Source: Dactylis glomerata (taxonomy: Eukaryota > Streptophyta > Magnoliopsida > Poales > Poaceae). Taken from it: DNA of 64,000 bases. The translations under genes were made by a program, and so were the position numbers. The notes below the pieces were generated by a model. The model saw only the letters and a program-made list of their open reading frames with translations, was not told where the DNA came from and did no database searches. The DNA lies in the NCBI GenBank assembly GCA_007115705.1, contig QXEO01000546.1:11795867-11859866 (forward strand). Direction: 5' to 3'. Shown here in pieces: positions 31,516 through 45,477 of the stretch; the stretch's first letter is position 1; every line of letters starts with the position of its first letter.

Positions 31516-33968
31516 TTCGCACTTTCTGCGCCTAGCTCAAAGGCGTTAAAGAAAAGCACTCTTGGGAGATAATCCAATATTGTTACATTCAGTTCTTTTT
31601 CCTTTATTTGAGTCTTGGAAGTTATTACTACTGTAATAACCTCTCCTTATCCTTTTTATTTCATTTTTGTGCCAAGAGAAGCCCCTAATTTGAGTGAGGT
31701 AAGATTTGGGGATGTTGCTGTCCTGAAACTGTTTTCGGTGCTGCACCGTAAAAATTCGTGAAAATTATCTGTATATCTTTTGGACCTGCGATTTCTTGTG
31801 TATATGCCCCAGGTTATATCCAAACTTTCATTAGTTGAATACTTTTTGATTTGATCAACAGAAAACCCTCTAAAAATTCGACCTTTGTCAGCTATTCTGT
31901 TTTGACAGATTTCTGCCAATATTTGTGTTTGCCGCTTTATCGCTTTCTTTTTGAGTTCTTTTGATCACGGAACTTTTGGGGAAGTTCCTAAAGTAGTATA
32001 TGCTTTATATGTGGTGGTTTTTAGGTTGAAACCTGAAGCAAAAAGGGTTGATTCTATGTTATGCTTACACTAATGTTGCTAATAGATTTGTGTTTAGTTT
32101 TGTATGAAGGAAGTTTTCAAGTGTAGGGATCGGAGAGTGATGAGATGAGTTGAAGAATGGACAAAAGCTCAAGATTGGGTATTCCCATGCATCACCCCAA
32201 GAAATATCCAAGAAGTACAAGCGTTAAAGCTTGGGGATGCCCCCGAGGCACCCCTTCTTCATCGGTAAAAATCAGGTCACCTTTCAATACGCTATATTTT
32301 TATTGCTTCATGCATTATGCGTTTTTCTTGGAGCGTCAGTTATTTTTAGTTTTCAGTTTAGTTTATTTTTGTTTGCTGCAATAAATGGTTGGACCCCAAC
32401 AAATTTCTTTTGGAGAAGTTGACTTGCTTTTCATTTGCCAAGAGCACTCCGTTTTTCACTCTATTCGTTTCAACGAGTGTTCTCTTTTTCTAGAACTGTG
32501 TTTAGCTTTCGATTTTCGCCTTGATTTGTGTTCAGATCTTGTTATAAATTTTCATCAAGGTGTATTTTTGCCTCTGATCTATATTGGTTTTCATCAAAAG
32601 AGTTGTTTATAAATGTTTGAATGGTGTTGGAAAAGAGAAAAAGCTTTATGTAAAAAAGTGGTACAAGAAGGAGCTTGTGTAGACTGTGGCCTAGGCTTTT
32701 GCATGTCGTGCTTGATGTCTTTTTAATAGTATGCTTAGTGGTTTTTCTGTAGCATGACTTGTCTCAAATAACTGAGATTGCTTAATGAGCCTTTGAAAGA
32801 ATCATGCGTTGTTTTAATTATTTGAAAGCATTATTTTGGTTTTCTCCTTGATGCTTTATTTGGGTTGACTTGGCGCATGCTCACACATGTTAGACTCATG
32901 AAAAGTCACCAATAGCCTCTATGATCATTTAGGTTTTGACTTTTGATGACATCTTATGCTTCTTTTAATGTCGCTTTGTCGCTTTGCATGATTATGGCCG
33001 TTATTGCTCTCTTAGTTGGTCGCTCCCAGTCTTTTGCTAGCCCTCGCCTTGTACTGAGTATGAGCTCTACTCATGCATCCAACTCCTAAAAACCAAGTTT
33101 GCCATTGTGTCCACTAAAAATTCCTATGCATGGTATTTGTAAGCCATTCTAAGTAAATTTTCATGTGCTACCTTTGAAAAAACCTTCAAAACACTTCTCG
33201 TTTTGTGACACTATTTTCAGCTCATGGGGACGTAGTGGTCGGATTTGCTATCTTCCATATTGCTTATTCCAAAAAGAAAGAAAAAATAAAGAGAAAAAAG
33301 AAAGAAAAAAAGGCACTCCTCCATGGTATGTGAATGTTGGTGGGCACCCGATGGAATCGGTTAGCCATGGTTTGAGAAATAAAAAAAGGTGGGGAGGAGT
33401 GCCAAGTTTTATAAAAAGAGCACAAAAAAGTGCCAATCTCTCTCTTAAAAACTTGCTTCATTTTTGTATGGAAGATAGTAAGAACCCCATTGCTAGTCGT
33501 TGACAAAAGCAACCACCTCTCAAAACTCAAGTTTTATCTCTCTGTTTTACAAATGAAAAGCTCTAGCACATGTTTAATCACTGCTTCCCTCCGCGAAGGG
33601 CCTTTCTTTTACTTTTATGTTGAGTCACCACCTTCTATCTTTATGCACCATTAAGAGAGCATAGTTGTCATTCTGAGTATAATGTGCATTATCCCAAAGT
33701 TTTCATTGATTGATTCATGATCATGGTTTCACTTGTTCTTAAATTATTTGTATCTAGTCGCCCTCTTAAACTTGAAGGTGTCCTATGCATTTATGTTTTA
33801 CTCTCTCATTAAGAACAAGCTGAAAACCATTTGTATGTTTTTCCTTATGATTTGAACACACGTTTGACTTTCATTGTTTCATTTTCATGATCTTTTGTTT
33901 ATGTTCATTTTCATGTTATAACATGGTTGCTAAGTTTCTTCTATCAAGATTATATCTTTCATGCCCAT
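31516..33968 (+). other. Element B long 3' non-coding internal region
   Basis: No supported gene over 2.4 kb. The first 550 bases align with 9387-9937 of element A. A/G-rich low complexity occurs at 33273-33320 (AAAGAAAGAAAAAAT-like). The region is cut at 33968 by element E and resumes at 46607. Confidence 0.7.
33964..33968 (+). other. Target-site duplication of element E (left)
   Basis: CCCAT, repeated exactly at 46602-46606. It brackets 33969-46601 as one insertion. Confidence 0.95.
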
Positions 33969-36900
33969 TGTGACGCCCCACCTTTGGATTAAGGCGGAAC
34001 ACCTGTGTTATGTGCTATTCCCTAGATCAATGATAGCACCACAGAACAAAATATAGTATTCATCACATAGTATCGAGATTACACGCAGATCCAGATACAT
34101 AAGTCTCACGATTATTACAAGTCTTTGGTCACATTGACCGACAAGGGTAAACAGAGTTCAACTTAAGCACAACAGAATTATAATAGTAGCGAGCCTCCAT
34201 CTTCAGCATGCGCCACAAGCAGTCATGTTGGTATGTAGACTCGAGATCCTAACACTTCACTCCTCATCGGAAGAACCTGCACATTTGATTATGCAGCCCC
34301 AAGTATGGGGGTCAGTACAATGATGTACTGGCAAATGACACTTATTTGGTGGCGGTTGAGAAAGATCTAGCTACATGCTATTTGGCTGGTGGATCTCTGG
34401 GCTAGATTTGCATAAAGCCAATTTTGTCCTATTTTAAGTCAAGATTTTATTTCAAAGATTTTATTTTGAAGGGTTGAAATAACCCCCAAATACTACATAG
34501 TTGCAAGTTATGTAGCACTGGGCGCAATTCAACAAAGTTGGAACCTCAGGCACCACCACCCCTCGGAGTGTATGGTCCTTAGTTCCGACCTAGGGTTTCT
34601 AGACAAAATTTTAATAATTCAGAATCGGTGATGAGATTATTCCGTACATTCCATGTCTAGAGACTCAATTGTCCATAACCGAGGACACGGCTAATCGATT
34701 AGATTTAAACACCTTGCAAGGGTTGTGCACTTTCACCTTACGATTCATTTTATGCCCATACATAAAATGAAACGAGACCTTTTAGAAGGGGAGGACAACT
34801 AACTTGGCAAGCACCGTTCCCAACCTACAATTCATCTACCACCACTTCTTGCCGACAAGTTGCACTCCCACATTCTAATCAGTCAAGACAGAGCCCATAA
34901 TGTCATAAGGCTGCACTGGAAGTACACTAAGCATGGAAGACATAGCCATCTCTTTGTTCCTGGGTGGCCATCCCGAGCGGTATTCTGTTCCCACATCCTC
35001 TTACAAGGCATGCGTCCCAGAACCCACCTACCTCGCCTCATCTTATCAAACCAACCCACCCAGGTGTTTCATTTTAGTTGAAGTTCTTAACCTTTCACAA
35101 AACACTTTTCAAGTGATCTTAGCATGGCATCAGAATTAACAAAGTTTTTAGCATCCTAATCAGGTGGGGTTTGAGGGATAGCTACACACTACTAGGATCT
35201 AAGCATTTGATAAAACAGTTGAGTAAAACACCTATCATGCATACTACAAGAGGTGAATACACTAATGCATAAATAAAATAGGTAAGGGATATGTGTGTCA
35301 CTTGCCTTGGTAACAGCTTGCACACTCACAGCAGTTACAATAGTAGCCTTGCTCCTCTTCACAATCTATTCAATTCAAACAATCAAGCAATCAATAACCT
35401 AGTTCTAATGACAATCATAGACATGTATGCATGTGTGCATGTATGCAAATGACATTTTAATTTCACACACTATGTGAGTGTGTGATATGTTGTATAGAAT
35501 GGAACAAGAGGCTTTTGAAAACAAGTGTGATGTTAGAAAGGATTTTAATAAACAAGGTATTAACAAAAGGGTGTTGATGCAATAGGATAGCACTTTGGGA
35601 AAATTAGTTCTGGTTGGTACTGTCCTGCAAAAATAAGTTTGAGCTACCACTGGTTGGGTGACAGTAACTTGAAGCTACTGCAAGTGGTTTCACTCAAAAA
35701 TAGTTTTTAGAAAACATTTGGTGAGGAAAAAGGTGATTTGAACATATTTAACAGTAGCAAGTTTGTGCACGTCATAACTTTGAAAACTTTTGCTTCTGGT
35801 GTGTTCTAAATGTTCCAAGGATTCCATAGACTACAAATTTGTAGCATTTGGACTCACAGAACAAAAGTTATGAATTTATTATGAATCCAAAGGGTTGATT
35901 CAGATCTGACAATGGATTCGAAATGAACCCATAAAATAACAGGTTTTATTGGATCATTGGATTCTACACATCCTAAGGATTCCAACGAGGTATCATTTGC
36001 AATTTTTGGTTAAGTATTTTATTTTCTATCGATTTTACAAGATCTGCAACGAAACAGGGATTTAAATTCGAATTCGAAATCGATTTTGACTGGATTTGAC
36101 TGGGGCTGGCTGGTCTGGGGCGACGTGGCGCGACGCCATTGGTCGATACCGATTCGGTAAAGAAATCTAATTTCGGCCATTGGATTTGGATCTGAGGGAT
36201 GTGGGGGTTCAGCGGGGGTTTGCTCACCGGCGAGAAGATTTTCCGGCGAGGTGGTACTGGAGCTCGTCGTCGGCGAGGTTCTGGCGAGCGGCGACGGCGA
36301 TGAAGTAGTGGACAGGGTTCAGAAGACGACGGCGATCTCGAAATCGTGGTCGGCGTGGTCTTGCGCTTCCAGGGGCGACGGCGTTGCGCGGCTGGAGACG
36401 ACGGCGGCTTCGGTGGTCGTCGGCGTGCTCGAAACACTGCGAGAAAGAGCGGGGTAAGGGTGTCATTCGGTGCGCCAGAGAGAGGGGAGAAGGTTAGGGG
36501 GTTCGAGAGGGAAGGGGGGGCTGAATCGCGTCGGAATCGGCGATGTCCGGCGGCAGTACCTGCGGGCTCCGGCGAGCGATTTGGGCAGCCCTGCGGCGTC
36601 TTTTCAGAGGGGAAAGGGAGGGGCGAGAGGGGGAGTGCGGGGGCTTTATAGTAGAGGTCTTCATGACCAATTAAACCGTGAGTAATCGCCGGGGGGAGTA
36701 ACGCCGGCGAGCGTTACTGGGAGGGAGAGGGGATTGCGGGGAGAGGGATGATAGGTGGGTCCGGGCTGTCGGAGAGAGAGAGAGAGGGGGTAACGGGGTT
36801 GGGCTGGTTCGGGGGCGAGCTGGGCCGGCTGGCTCCCGGGTGCGGCCCAGCTGGCTGCTGGGTCTCTCCTTTTTATTTTTTTCTTTCTGTTTCCCTTTTT

Positions 36901-37345
36901 CTTTTATTTCTGAAAACTGTTTTGGATATTTGAAAAGGCTAGTTTATTCAGATTTGAATAAAAGCCAAGCTGACCACTTTTGGTCTTTAAAAGTGTGTTT
37001 AGGAACTAAAAACCAGGGGTTTTGTAGTAAGAGGGAAGAAGAATAATTTGTGAGAACTTTGGATATAGAGTCCAAAATAATTAGTAAGTTGGGATTAATA
37101 TCTTCCCACTATTTGGTTTTCAAAAGAAACTTACTATAGGATAATATAAGATAGCTCCATAACAATGGAGCTCATTTTAAAATACTTTCTTTCTGAAATC
37201 CTTTTGTATCTAAAATTTGGGAAAAAGGCATTTGAAACAATATTCTTTGAAGGATAAGGTTCAAAACTTTGGAAAAGACTTTGAAATGCAATATGCCATG
37301 AATGCATGATGAAATTTTTAGTCTTGAAAAATCTGGGTCGTTACA
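33969..37345 (-). repeat. Element E 3' LTR
   Basis: On the plus strand TGTGACGCCCCACC...CTGGGTCGTTACA. Contains a GC-rich promoter/leader block near 36220-36860. Matches 43227-46601 with about 14 scattered substitutions and a 2-bp length difference in a GA-rich run. Confidence 0.95.
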
Positions 37346-37361
37346 GACTAACCCCCTTAAG
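37346..37361 (-). other. Element E polypurine tract
   Basis: On the minus strand CTTAAGGGGGTTAGTC ends at the 3' LTR. The TAA stop codon of the polyprotein (37359-37357) lies inside it. Confidence 0.8.
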
Positions 37362-40300
37362 ATGAAGCTCGCCCTCGAGCTTCGGAAAGGCTAGCAAATA
37401 GGTGTGGGTGTTCTTCTCGAAGGGTATCTTCACGTTCCCAAGTGGCTTCCTCTTCGGTGTGGTGACTCCACTGTACTTTGCAGAACTTGATGGTTTTGGT
37501 GCGTGTAGTTCTTTCTGCTGTCTCGAGTATCTTGATGGGTTTCTCTTCATAAGTCAAGTCACTTCCTAATTGAACTTCCTCGAGGGATACCGTATCGTTC
37601 AACGGTGTTTCTGACATCTCTGGATGGCATTTCTTTAGCTGGCTCACATGGAACACGTTATGCACGGCCGAAAGAATTTCGGGTAGTTCCAGTTCATAGG
37701 CTACTTCTCCTTTGCGGGATAGGACTTTGAATGGTCCTATAAATCGGGGTGCTAATTTACCCTTAATACCAAACCTCTTAACACCACGAAGGGGTGACAC
37801 TCTGAGATAAGCTCTGTCTCCAACTTCATAGATGATCTCTCTACGCTTGCTATCCGCGTAGCTCTTCTGACGGGATTGGGCGATTTTCAGCCTATCCTTG
37901 ATCAATTTAACCTTTTCTTCTGCTTCTTGAATGATATCGGGTCGAAGAAACTCCGCTCTCCTACACCACTCCATAGTAGGGGTGTAGTACACTTCTTGCC
38001 GTACAAGGCTTCAAATGGTGCCATCCCAATACTGGCTTGATAGCTGTTGTTGTAGGAAAACTCTGCGTATGGCAGGTTGTTGTCCCAACTAGACCCGTAG
38101 TCCAGAGCACACGCTCTCAGCATATCTTCTAAAATCTGGTTTACCCTTTCTGTTTGCCCATCTGTTTGCGGATGGAACGCTGTGCTGAATTCTAGCCTAG
38201 TCCCAAGTGATTCATGGAGTTGCTTCCAGAAGTGAGAGGTAAATTGGGTTCCTCTATCAGACACGATGCTTTTGGGAACACCATGGAGGCTTACGATCCT
38301 CTTCATGTAGATATCGGCTAATTTTGCACTTGTGTAAGTGGTCTTTACTGGTATGAAATGAGCTACTTTGGTCAAACGATCAACTATAACCCAGATTGAG
38401 TCATATCCTGATTTTGTGCGGGGTAACCCAGTGATGAAGTCCATACCAATTTGATCCCATTTCCAATCCGGCACCTTCAGTGGTTGAAGTAGTCCGGCTG
38501 GTTTTTGATGCTCAGCTTTTACCCTACTGCACACATCACATTTGGCTATATATTCGGCTATGTCTCCCTTCATATTGCTCCACCAAAATCTTTCTTTCAA
38601 GTCTATGTACATCTTGGCATTACCAGGATGAATCGAGTATGGGGTTTCATGGGCTTCTTGGAATATCAATCTTCTAATATCAGGGTCATCAGGTACACAG
38701 ATACGTTTCTCAAACCAGATAGTTCCTTGTTCATCTTCGCTAAAGCCTTTAGCTTTGTTTTTCCTCATGTTCTCCTTGATCTTCTCAATCTCTTTATCTC
38801 CTTTCTGTGCTTGGCGTATTCTGTCCATCAGGGTTGGTTGCACTACTAGCGATGCTACATGACCTTGTGGCACTACCTCTAAGCTGAGGTCTCTCAGATC
38901 CCTACACAGATCTTCTGGTAACTCTTCTGTTGATAGACAGTTCACATAGGCCTTACGGCTCAAGGCATCAGCTACCACGTTTGCTTTACCAGGATGGTAT
39001 TGCAAACTCAAGTCGTAATCTTTGATGAGTTCTAACCATCTTCTTTGTCTCATGTTGAGATCCTTCTGAGTAAAGATGTACTTCAAACTTTTGTGGTCGG
39101 TAAATACTTCACATCTCTTTCCCAGCAAATAATGTCTCCAAATCTTCAAGGCGTGAACAACTGAAGCTAACTCAAGGTCATGAGTTGGATAGTTGAGCTC
39201 ATGCTTCTTGAGTTGTCTAGAAGCATAGGCTGCTACTCTGCCATCTTGCATCAGTACACTTCCTAAACCTTGACGAGAAGCGTCGCAATACACCTGAAAT
39301 TCCTTTTCTATATCTGGTAAGCACAGAACGGGTGCAGACACCAATCTTCTTTTCAACTCTTGAAAACTGTTTTCACAGGCTTCAGTCCATTCAAACTTCT
39401 TTTCTTTCTTCAACAACTCAGTCATTGGTTTAGCTATCTTTGAAAAGTTCTCAATGAATCTCCGGTAGTATCCGGCCAGTCCTAAGAAACTACGAATTTC
39501 TCCAACATTCTTGGGCGGTTCCCATTCAGTTACTGCGGTCACTTTGGCTGGGTCGACTGCAATTCCCTCCTTGGATATAATGTGTCCAAGGAATCCTACC
39601 TCATTGAGCCAAAACTCGCATTTGTTGAATTTAGCATATAGCTTGTGCTCTCTGAGTTTCTCCAATATTGCACGTAGGTGCTTTTCATGATCCTCTTTGC
39701 TTTTTGAGTAGACCAGTATGTCGTCAATGAAGACTACGACAAACTTATCTAGGAGTTCCATGAACACTTTGTTCATCATGTTCATGAAGTATGACGGTGC
39801 ATTGGTTAAACCAAAGGGCATTACCGTATACTCATACGAGCCATATCTAGTGACGAAGGCTGTCTTGGGAATGTCATGTTCTCTAATCTTGAGCTGAAAG
39901 TATCCAGATCTAAGGTCGATCTTAGAAAACACGCTGGCTCCTTCCAACTGATCAAACAAATCATTGATTCTTGGTAGCGGATATTTGTTCTTGATGGTCA
40001 CTTTGTTCAACGAACGATAGTCCATCACTAAACGTTGACTCTTATCTTTCTTCTCCACAAACAGAACTGGTGCTCCCCATGACGAGGAACTCTAATGAAC
40101 CCTTTTCCTAACTGTTCTGCTAGTTGTTTCTTGAGTTCTTTCAACTCATCAGTGGACATAGGGTAAGGTCTCTTTGCTATTGGTCCTGTGCCTGGTAGCA
40201 GATCAATGAGAAACTCTACATCTCTGTCAGGTGGCATTCCTGGTAACTCCTCCGGGAACACATCGGGGTACTCATTCACTATGTGCACTTCATTTAGGCT

Positions 40301-41824
40301 AACCCCCTTAAGATGGTTTAGCCTAATATCATTAAAATCCAGTTGGGATTTATATCTAATTCTTCTCCCTTCCGGGGTGGTAAGTGTAATTGCTCTGTTC
40401 ACACAGTCTATGACTCCTCCATAGGTAGTCATCCAATCCATGCCCAAGATTACATCTAAACCCTGCGAGTCTAGAATTACCAAATGGGTTGGAAACTTAT
40501 ATTTACCAATTTCCATAATCAGATCCCTGCAACCAGCGTTGACTATCAATTCTCCACCAGGGGAACTTACTTTAATGGTTTTTCCTATGGTTTCAGTGGG
40601 GAACCCATTTTTGTTTGCAAAAGTTCTTGATATGAATGAATGCGATGCTCCAGTATCAAATAAAACTAATGCGGTAAATGAGTTGAGAGAAAACATACCC
40701 ATCACTGCATCAGGTTCATTCATCACCTCTTCCACATTGAGGTGGTTCACTTGGCCTTTCTGGAATGGATTGGGCTTGGCAAGTTCAACAGTCTTGTTTT
40801 CTAGGCAGCTGGAGGAATAGTGACCAGGCTTCTTGCACTTGAAGCAAGTGACGCCCGAGAGATCCTTCTTGGGTTCAATGTTGTGGCGATGCTGACCATT
40901 GTTCCCACCGTGATGTCCACTGGGGCTATTTCCCTTGAATCCTCCGTTGTGCTTATGACCGCTGAAGTGATTACCGTTTCCTTTGTTGAAACGATTTCCA
41001 TGCTTGTGGAAGTTGCCATGACCACTGCTCTCAAATGAGTGGTGCTTCTTGTGGAATGGTTCCACATGGTTCTTGTTGTTACTGAACTTCCTTTTACGGT
41101 TCTCCTCTTTCTTGATGTTGTTGTCCAGAGTGATGGCTTGATCAAGTAGAGACTGATAATTTGGAGCATAGGCCACAGACAGGGGTATTTTGAGTTCTCC
41201 CTTAAGCCCACTGAGGAACTTTTCCTTCCTCTTTGCATCAGTATCAATATCTTCAGGTGCATACCTGGACAGAGCACAGAAGTCATCCATGTACTCTTTC
41301 AGAGTTCTTCCACCCTGACGCAGTCCACGGAATTCTTCCTTCTTCACATTTATAGTGCCCGAGGATATGTGGGCAGTGCGAAAGCCTTCTCTGAATGTGT
41401 TCCAGTCCAGATCATCTATTGGATGGGTAACCTGATATGTCTCCCACCACATTGCTGCGGGTCCTTCCAGTAAGTGAGCTGTGAAGCGCACCTTTTCAGC
41501 ATCAGTGCACTCGCAGGTGGTCAGATCCTTGTTGACCGAACGCAGCCAGTCATCAGCTACTATTGGCTCCGTAGCAGATGAGAATTTGTTGGGTCTCAGC
41601 CTCAGAAACCTTGCCAATCTATCCACCTGGGGTGGGGGTGGCGGTGGTGGTGGCGGAGGGTTATTATTGTTGTTGTTATTGTTGTTTGCATTCGTCTGGA
41701 AGAACTGGGTCATCATTTGCATCAGTTGGGCCTGAGCTGCCACTAGTTGCTGAATTGCCGTATTGGTGTCATTGTTGTTGTTTCCATCATTGTCATTGCT
41801 GTTTGGTGCACGTCGTGGCGGCAT
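37357..41824 (-). pseudogene. Element E Gag-Pol, broken by two frameshifts
   Basis: Gag-protease reads from ATG 41824 (MPPRRAPNSND). It has poly-Asn and poly-Pro runs near 41640-41690, gag motifs (WNTFREGFRTAH), a zinc knuckle CFKCKKPGHYSSSC near 40835, and protease LFDTGASHSF near 40650. A small deletion near 40090 shifts the frame just before the RT fingers. The second frame (40058-37902) has FIDDILVYSK, QVYCDASRQGLG, HETPYSIHPGNAK, GMDFITGLP, SDRGTQF and QTERVNQ. Another shift near 37940 precedes the third frame (37992-37357), which holds PRFIGPFKVL and the chromodomain (VQWSHHTEEEATWE). All catalytic residues are visible, so inactivation is recent and rests on the shifts. The ATG directly follows CCTTACCTCAG, a splice-acceptor consensus. 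Confidence 0.93.
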
Positions 41825-42097
41825 CTGAGGTAAGGTATAGCATAGATAAGTATTAGACAGATAAAGCTAAAGAAGTAAAGATCCTACCCATGCACAATAC
41901 AACAAGCCAACCACAAACAATAAACAAGCATAAAACCTTTGATTTTAAAAGCCTTAAATTTTAAAGCGTACGACTTGACAAGTTTAGAAGTAAGTACTAA
42001 TAGTTCGACGTAGTCAACGATCGACGGTACTGTCATACCAACACGGTAAGACAATACAAACGTGCTATCACACGATACAAAAGATGATGGTGGGCAA

Positions 42098-43042
42098 CTA
42101 GCCTCTCTTAACCCTCTTGAGGCATGAGAGGGGTAGAGGGTCTCGACGTTCTGTCTTCTTGAGTTCTCTCAGCGCCTTGGCTTCCCATTCCTCATAGGAT
42201 AGACCATCACTAGGGTAATACACAATTCTCTCCTCGGGATCCTCTTCTTCCTTGGATTTCTCTTCCTTCTTACTTGCTTCTAACTCTGCAAGCTTAATCT
42301 TTAGCTTCTCATTCTCAGACTTCAGCTCATTGTTAGCTTCCTCAATCTGCTTCTTCTCATCTCCCAATTTCTGCAAGTTGTCATACTGTAGCAGTAATGT
42401 CTTCTCCAGTAGATGGGACCAGATGTCATCTTGGAGAATTTTCCCGCCTAATTGCAAGGGTCCTTCAACAATCTTGAGCTTGTTCTCCAGTTGAGTCTTC
42501 TTCTCATCCAACATCACGAGAGCTGATTCAGTCTCCATGATCTTCTTGGTGGCAAGATCCATGAGATCTCTGAACTGGTCCTGGTTGATAATCTGCTTCT
42601 TCAGCATGTCTTCCAGATTGACTGTGCAGCGCTCCCTCTCAGTGAGGTAGCCTCTCAGAAGGGAGTGGAACTCCTGGCCTCGGCGATCCACAACATGTCC
42701 TCCAACAGATCGCTCTCCAATCATCCCATAAGCTGAGAGACGTGGGATGTGAGCTCTGTACTTGTGGCGAATGCGGGCGATGGCGCCCTGCATGGCAATC
42801 TCCACCGAATACCTCCAGTCCACATATGCTTCGGTGTACTCCATCGTGGACTCTCCTTCTTCATCAAGTCTTCCTTGGATAGTGGTTTGGATTAACCACT
42901 TCTCCATACCATACTCCTTGTACTGCATCTTCCCACAGAAAATCGGAGGTGGTATCTGAAGCTGGGTGGCGAGGTCTAGTAGCACCTCCGAGAAAAGGTA
43001 ATCTCCCTCACCAGCTACCACTCTCTCATCGTAGGTGTCCAT
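42098..43042 (-). CDS. Element E ORF0, coiled-coil protein upstream of gag
   Basis: 314 codons from ATG 43042 (MDTYDERVVAGEGDYLF), between the primer-binding site and gag. The ATG directly follows AAAATGTTGTAG, a 3' splice-site consensus, just as in element D. The N-terminal 115 residues contain MEKWLIQTTIQGRLDEEG and VEIAMQGAIARIR, matching the WLI...G and AMQ...AR pattern of D's ORF0 at similar positions. Residues 150-260 are a long coiled coil (KKQIEEANNELKSENEKLKI). A Glu-rich stretch and a basic end (CLKRVKRG) follow. The frame is intact although gag-pol is broken. Function unknown; conservation in two families suggests that it matters to the element. Confidence 0.75.
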   Translation of the reverse strand: MDTYDERVVAGEGDYLFSEVLLDLATQLQIPPPIFCGKMQYKEYGMEKWLIQTTIQGRLDEEGESTMEYTEAYVDWRYSVEIAMQGAIARIRHKYRAHIPRLSAYGMIGERSVGGHVVDRRGQEFHSLLRGYLTERERCTVNLEDMLKKQIINQDQFRDLMDLATKKIMETESALVMLDEKKTQLENKLKIVEGPLQLGGKILQDDIWSHLLEKTLLLQYDNLQKLGDEKKQIEEANNELKSENEKLKIKLAELEASKKEEKSKEEEDPEERIVYYPSDGLSYEEWEAKALRELKKTERRDPLPLSCLKRVKRG

Positions 43043-43210
43043 CTACAACATTTTGAAAAGAAGAGGGAACGATCAGAACAAGAAGAGAAATATAAGTAAG
43101 AATGAAATGGTTAAGACAATAAGATCATGATTATTTGTTTAGTATTTTAAAATAAAACTTGGGTCCTAAGGTCTTCCAATCCTAGGGTCTCGATCCTACA
43201 GGCAACACTA

Positions 43211-43223
43211 GGCTCTGATACCA
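43211..43223 (-). other. Element E primer-binding site (initiator tRNA-Met)
   Basis: TGGTATCAGAGCC on the minus strand, three bases after the end of the 5' LTR. Confidence 0.93.
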
Positions 43224-45477
43224 TTTTGTGACGCCCCACCTTTGGATTAAGGCGGAACACCTGTGTTATGTGCTATTCCCTGGATCAATGATAGCACCAC
43301 AGAACAAAATATAGTATTCATCACATAGTATCGAGATTACACGCAGATCCAGATACATAAGTCTCACGATTATTACAAGTCTTTGGTCACATTGACCGAC
43401 AAGGGTAAACAGAGTTCAACTTAAGCACAACGGAATTATAATAGTAGCGAGCCTCCATCTTCAGCATGCGCCACAGGCAGTCATGTTGGTATGTAGACTC
43501 GAGATCCTAACACTTCACTCCTCATCGGAAGAACCTGCACATTTGATTATGCAGCCCCAAGTATGGGGGTCAGTACAATGATGTACTGGCAAATGACACT
43601 TATTTGGTGGCGGTTGTGAAAGATCTAGCTACATGCTATTTGGCTAGTGGATCTCTGGGCTAGATTTGCATAAAGCCAATTTTGTCCTATTTTAAGTCAA
43701 GATTTTATTTCAAAGATTTTATTTTGAAGGGTTGAAATAACCCCCAAATACTACATAGTTGCAAGTTATGTAGCACTGGGCGCAATTCAACAAAGTTGGA
43801 ACCTCAGGCACCACCACCCCTCGGAGTGTATGGTCCTTAGTTCCGACCTAGGGTTTCTAGACAAAATTTTAATAATTCAGAATCAGTGATGAGATTATTC
43901 CGTACATTCCATGTCTAGAGACTCAATTGTCCATAACCGAGGACACGGCTAATCGATTAGATTTAAACACCTTGCAAGGGTTGTGCACTTTCACCTTACG
44001 ATTCATTTTATGCCCATACATAAAATGAAACGAGACCTTTTAGAAGGGGAGGACAACTAACTTGGCAAGCACCGTTCCCAACCTACAATTCATCTACCAC
44101 CACTTCTTGCCGACAAGTTGCACTCCCACATTCTAATCAGTCAAGACAGAGCCCATAATGTCATAAGGCTGCACTGGAAGTACACTAAGCATGGAAGACA
44201 TAGCCATCTCTTTGTTCCTGGGTGGCCATCCCGAGCGGTATTCTGTTCCCACATCCTCTTACAAGGCATGCGTCCCAGAACCCACCTACCTCGCCTCATC
44301 TTATCAAACCAATCCACCCAGGTGTTTCATTTTAGTTGAAGTTCTTAACCTTTCACAAAACACTTTTCAAGTGATCTTAGCATGGCATCAGAATTAACAA
44401 AGTTTTTAGCATCCTAATCAGGTGGGGTTTGAGGGATAGCTACACACTACTAGGATCTAAGCATTTGATAAAACAGTTGAGTAAAACACCTATCATGCAT
44501 ACTACAAGAGGTGAATACACTAATGCATAAATAAAATAGGTAAGGGATATGTGTGTCACTTGCCTTGGTAACAGCTTGCACACTCACAGCAGTTACAATA
44601 GTAGCCTTGCTCCTCTTCACAATCTATTCAATTCAAACAATCAAGCAATCAATAACCTAGTTCTAATGACAATCATAGACATGTATGCATGTGTGCATGT
44701 ATGCAAATGACATTTTAATTTCACACACTATGTGAGTGTGTGATATGTTGTATAGAATGGAACAAGAGGCTTTTGAAAACAAGTGTGATGTTAGAAAGGA
44801 TTTTAATAAACAAGGTATTAACAAAAGGGTGTTGATGCAATAGGATAGCACTTTGGGAAAATTAGTTCTGGTTGGTACTGTCCTGCAAAAATAAGTTTGA
44901 GCTACCACTGGTTGGGTGACAGTAACTTGAAGCTACTGCAAGTGGTTTCACTCAAAAATAGTTTTTAGAAAACATTTGGTGAGGAAAAAGGTGATTTGAA
45001 CATATTTAACAGTAGCAAGTTTGTGCACGTCATAACTTTGAAAACTTTTGCTTCTGGTGTGTTCTAAATGTTCCAAGGATTCCATAGACTACAAATTTGT
45101 AGCATTTGGACTCACAGAACAAAAGTTATGAATTTATTATGAATCCAAAGGGTTGATTCAGATCTGACAATGGATTCGAAATGAACCCATAAAATAACAG
45201 GTTTTATTGGATCATTGGATTCTACACATCCTAAGGATTCCAACGAGGTATCATTTGCAATTTTTGGTTAAGTATTTTATTTTCTATCGATTTTACAAGA
45301 TCTGCAACGAAACAGGGATTTAAATTCGAATTCGAAATCGATTTTGACTGGATTTGACTGGGGCTGGCTGGTCTGGGGCGACGTGGCGCGACGCCATTGG
45401 TCGATACCGATTCGGTAAAGAAATCTAATTTCGGCCATTGGATTTGGATCTGAGGGATGTGGGGGTTCAGCGGGGGT

